Origin: JAFGUB01 sp050305515
GTDB lineage: Bacteria; Campylobacterota; Campylobacteria; Campylobacterales; Sulfurimonadaceae
Direction of reading: 5' to 3'
Length of the DNA stretch: 64,000 nt
Assembly (NCBI GenBank): GCA_050305515.1
Contig: JBNLFL010000008.1
Span: forward strand, 170,308 to 234,307
The notes beneath the pieces are model-generated. The model saw only the letters and a program-made list of their open reading frames with translations, was not told where the DNA came from and did not search any database. The position numbers were made by a program, and so were the translations under genes. Below are positions 63,301-64,000 of this stretch, in pieces; the stretch's first letter is position 1; every line of letters starts with the position of its first letter.

Positions 63301-64000
63301 GATCGCCATCATTGTCGATATCGCCAATGATGATAGAGCGGGTAACGCGCACATCGTTCGTGATATCACTGCCGCTTACTCCGTTGAAAGGATCGGCGGT
63401 GCCGTTATTGAGGTAGAGACGGTTGGTCTGACTTGGATTCCCCGCTATCAGGTCCAGATCGCCATCACCATCCATATCGCCGAGGATGACAGCGTTGGTA
63501 CTGTGGGAATCGCTCGTGATATTGCTGCCGCTTACCCCGTTGAAAGGATCGGCCGTGCCGTTATTGAGATAGAGACGGTTGGCCTGACCATTATTACCTG
63601 CCACCACATCAAGATCGCCATCGCCATCCATATCGCCGAGGATGACAGAGCGGGTACTATGTGTATCTGCGGTAATATTACTGCCGCTAACCCCGTTAAA
63701 GGGATCATCCGTACCGTTATTGAGATAGAGACGGTTGGCCGCTCCGGAATTCCCCGCCACCACATCAAGATCGCCATCACCATCCATATCGCCAAGGGTG
63801 ATGGAATAGGTATCGGACACATCACCGGTGATATCGCTGCCGCTCACTCCGTTAAAAGGATCGCTCGTACCGTTATTGAGATAGAGACGGTTGCGTCCGA
63901 AATTACCCACCACCAGGTCCAGATCGCCATCACCGTCCATATCGCCAAGGGCAACGGAGTAGGTACCGTGGGAATCGCTCGTGATATTGCTGCCGCTCAC
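54374..64000 (-). CDS. Giant multi-repeat surface protein, N-terminus outside window
   Basis: At least 3208 residues; the frame is open at the right edge, so the start is missing. From the N-terminal side: about 20 FG-GAP/VCBS-type repeats of 51-52 residues (GDMDGDGDLDLVAGN... NRLYLNNG), a Calx-beta domain (SYSVNENAGTLEINVTRTGGS), cadherin-like domains, two DUF1566 domains (CSALVLDGKNDWRMPSVTEL and a second), six NHL-type repeats (about 57740-58620), more cadherin-like domains, a Ser-rich linker, a MopE-like Asp/Cys turn (DADGYYGNINDCNDN), and a C-terminus VPLFGPLG-helix-RRRFSA resembling a sorting signal. It is probably a very large surface adhesin. Eight TTACATGTAA copies lie within the cadherin-like part. 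Confidence 0.9.
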   Translation of the reverse strand: MSGSNITSDSHGTYSVALGDMDGDGDLDLVVGNFGRNRLYLNNGTSDPFNGVSGSDITGDVSDTYSITLGDMDGDGDLDVVAGNSGAANRLYLNNGTDDPFNGVSGSNITADTHSTRSVILGDMDGDGDLDVVAGNNGQANRLYLNNGTADPFNGVSGSNITSDSHSTNAVILGDMDGDGDLDLIAGNPSQTNRLYLNNGTADPFNGVSGSDITNDVRVTRSIIIGDIDNDGDLDLIVGNDANKANRLYLNNGTSDPFNGVSGSDITADAHDTFSVTLGDIDGDGDLDLVAGNDGAANRLYLNNGISNPFHNISGSDVSADAHATATVTIGDIDGDGDLDLVAGNYNSQPNRLYLNNGTSDPFNGVSGSNITADADDTVTVTLGDVDGDGDLDLVVGNSGAANRLYLNNGTSDPFNGVSGSNITADAHYTNSVTLGDIDGDGDLDLVAGNHNAANRLYLNNGTAAPFNGVSGSDITSDAHATTSVTLGDMDDDGDLDLVAGNNGQANRLYLNNGTSDPFNGVSGSDITSDAHYTRSVTLGDMDGDGDLDLVTGNYSQANRLYLNNGTSDPFNGVSGSIITADAHATLSVTLGDIDGDGDLDLVAGNNGTANRLYLNNGTSDPFNGVSGSNITADARYTNSVTLGDIDGDGDLDLVEGNYNEANRLYLNNSGISAFSGVSGSDVTSDVNDTFSVALGDMDSDGDLDLVAGNFGRNRLYLNNGTDDPFNGVSGSDITADAHSTAAVTIGDINGDGDLDLVAGNNGAANRLYLNNGTSDPFNGVSGSDITSDAHATTSVTLGDIDGDGDLDLIAGNLGAANRLYLNNGTADPFNGVSGSNITADVHTTNSVTLGDIDGDGDLDLVAGNNGQVNRLYLNNGTSDPFNGVSGSDITSDAHYTNSVILSDIDGDGDLDLVTGNYNQANRLYLNNGTAAPFNGVSGSDITSDAHATTSVTLGDIDGDGDLDLIAGNLGAANRLYLNNGTSDPFNGVSGSNITADAHTTNSVTFGDIDGDGDLDLVEGNYNEVNRIYRRQHFRTHLNEGISLRVDSESNPIAGVVLTAAATTPANTSIDYFLSNNGGARYYRVTSGDSFMFPTTGTDLRWKAVLHSKSPLLTPRMTSINLSAVQPGTLALQSSSYSVNENAGTLEINVTRTGGSDGAVSIDLNSSNLSATAGSDYTALNTTLSWADGESATKTATLIITDDTIVENNETLDVNLSNITGGATLGSASTLVTIVDNDVNTPPVWSMENNTTNEDVNLDVNLSHYITDIDSSSFTFYADSNNTSLATVSINGEILSILPQSNQSGIVTVTVYGYDGDNNVSDSFTVTINAVNDAPVITTMFGNITINENSGTHSFDVDVSDVEGDDLNLTVDINDTLLLHVSPSWSGLITSASYTNALSFALSTQSNATGVARVTLTCNDGNLSDSISFDVTITPVSEPAATGTTQLFKTGQTISFADYDDGYYQKGADHNFSRINGTVIDTTSGLQWQDNNISATMTWDQANATCSALVLDGKNDWRMPSVTELLGIVDKSRRGANCAADNCAIETIFDNTASDDFYWSSTPYVVSPSSFWLVAYDNGNNGALAGSESKYVRCVRELPGYIETTNNLTRNAYNETVYDSDTNLTWQDNDVSGTSWSTHTFSETVPHDLNWSEGIDYCEDLNISGTDDWRLPNINELFSIIDFTHYLPSMDTTFVNKRSSAFWSSTSYPDLSSYAWRALFNFGADTAGLKTNMEYIRCVRDGAIATTNPVVLSAPTTTAYVGRFYSYTPQSDDGDTASWSAPTLPSWLHLQKGAYDQNATTLAGVGGYGSATDQLAFPTSAVLDSSGNLYVVDNNNDRVLKYAPGSTTGEVVAGGNGNGSAANQLNLPTGVTLDASGNLYISDTANHRVVKWAPGATSGTTVAGQGGYGSGADQLQSPMGVVLDGSDNLYVVDRGNYRVQKWASGATSGITVAGGNGSGSADNQMGLSVGIALDSADNIYITDLSNSRIQKWVQGESNGTTVAGDNGEGDGPHQLFNPYDVIIDSNNTLYVADYANHRIQRWRVGESRGETLIGAYGGGSANYQLYLPTALTRDDAGNLYVVDTNNHRVQYFKAIEELYGTPSASDVGVHPVSLSVSNGNAATQQDFNITVDYALTLSNSSIAENATVGTLVGRFSAVATDAGSEHNFSLTCNDGNFSTTLDGNLSSDVVFDYENTPTQSVCVAADDGAGTVDYRTFDITIADANDAPVWSLENNTTNEDVNLDVNLSYYINDPDSSSFVFSAESNNTTLATVSISGSILTILPQSDQNGVVTITVYGSDGENNVSDTFTVTVDPVDDAPVLDFISDPAAKAEDFADFNITLSASDAEGNSFTFSVSTNDASKATVTVAGNQMQIHSVANAFGTVSFNVTVTQDSNATLSDGQTVSLTINAVNDAPLITTPFADITIAEDSGVHNFDVNLSDVEGDDLNLTVDINDTSLLHVSPSWNTLIHAADYVDTLDFNLTTVANASGIARITFTCNDGDKNSTKTFDVNITNVNDAPVITPIANTQRSEDFVDFNITLSATDIDSDSLTFAALSNDTSKATVHISGNQLQISSVLSANGIVTIDVNVTDGEYYDGTSFDLNITGVNNPPIWSTGNNATNEDVNLDVNLSHYISDSDSSSFTFSAESNNTSLASVSINGDILTILPQSNQNGIITVTVYGSDGENNVSDTFTVTVDPVDDAPVLGVISNPAAQDEDFSDFNITLSASDVEGDAFTFSASTNDASKATVTVVGNQMQIHSVANAYGSVTFNVNVTQESNTSLSDGQSISLTISAVNDTPLITTAFSNITIAEDSGVHNFDVNLSDVEGDDLNLTVDVNDTSILHVSPGWNALIHAADYIDTLDFNLTTVANASGIVSVTLTCNDGDKNSTRTFDVNVGGSNDAPTDIILSSNVIAENSPVGTTIGSLSASDIDAGDTHTFSLTCNTPAGAEGNFTIDGNTLKSNALFDFESQNSYDICIKATDSYGADYEANLSIAITDVVPTAILLSSATLMENNAIGAVVGTLSANESVNGFSFCGGVDDNNFIISGNQLQANISFDYESTTSQSICIRASYTTATPSALLRAAATLEQNLTISISDDSTDNAPAVSSSSAPSSSSSAASSSSEAAVNVDSDADGYYGNINDCNDNNVSIHPGAYDIPGNGIDEDCSGMDAIAAAPVAVPLFGPLGYLLLTLLFGWAVRRRFSA
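60900..64000 (-). repeat. 156-bp tandem repeat array, about 20 copies, continuing beyond the window
   Basis: About 20 copies of a roughly 156-bp coding unit (153-156 bp) with very high identity. Each encodes the calcium-type run DxDGDGDLDL and NRLYLNNG. The left-most copy is degenerate (NRIYRRQ). The array runs off the window edge. Confidence 0.9.

Noticed and set aside
25010..64000. Repeat arrays at 25.0-25.4 kb and 60.9-64.0 kb as possible CRISPR
   Set aside because: The units abut without spacers, encode protein in frame, and are 66 and 156 bp long; no cas genes are present.
1..64000. tRNA, rRNA or riboswitch genes
   Set aside because: None was recognised in the intergenic gaps, which are short. 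Subtle noncoding RNA cannot be excluded by eye.

Overview
The window looks like the chromosome of a Campylobacterota bacterium, probably a free-living Sulfurimonas/Sulfurovum-type organism. This is inferred from gene content: histidine kinases with the HQWRxPL H-box, a DUF1104-like exported protein, a heme-containing Cti, and many sensory and c-di-GMP proteins. No rRNA, tRNA, insertion sequence or CRISPR array was seen. Most genes are moderately GC-rich. A block at about 43.2-46.2 kb is clearly AT-rich and probably acquired.

Layout. 1-5.1 kb: the end of an MSHA/type II secretion-like pilus operon (mshM-, mshN-, unknown, mshE- and mshG-like genes, joined by 4-8 nt overlaps). 5.1-9.9 kb: a UvrD/Rep helicase divergent from valS. 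10-16.1 kb: a marR-adaptor-RND-outer membrane factor efflux operon behind a twin-dyad operator. 16.3-20.9 kb: a SulP transporter, a heme-lipoprotein cis/trans fatty acid isomerase and a GNAT acetyltransferase. 20.9-24.9 kb: a DUF2780-type exported protein, a FetB-like permease joined to a FlhB-C-terminus/FliK-like pair, and a Ca-binding protein. 24.9-27.6 kb: an exported 11-residue-repeat protein, a small c-type cytochrome and a HlyD-type adaptor. 27.6-30.7 kb: a FecR/OmpA/CHASE2-HD-GYP operon. 30.9-34.4 kb: an RND pump encoded as two half-proteins. 34.6-43 kb: YwqK, YchJ, PhnA, CorA and Na/Pi proteins, a diguanylate cyclase and a hybrid histidine kinase. 43.4-46.1 kb: a three-gene Septu-like cassette (small protein, ABC-type ATPase, HNH nuclease). 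46.2-64 kb: outer membrane and exported proteins, a two-component system and outer membrane phospholipase A, flanked by two giant repeat proteins. The second giant protein runs off the right edge.

Two themes stand out. First, signalling and surface: a diguanylate cyclase, an HD-GYP phosphodiesterase, two histidine kinases, a pilus motor and two giant surface proteins whose C-termini resemble sorting signals. Second, envelope stress: two RND systems, Cti, phospholipase A and the FecR/OmpA/CHASE2 operon.

The most unusual signals are a 10-bp palindrome, TTACATGTAA, found 23 times in the window by eye (uniform chance expectation about 0.06); the Septu-like cassette, whose first ribosome binding site sits inside a hairpin; an RND pump split at its central loop with TGATG coupling; and a possible leaderless Na/Pi transporter mRNA.
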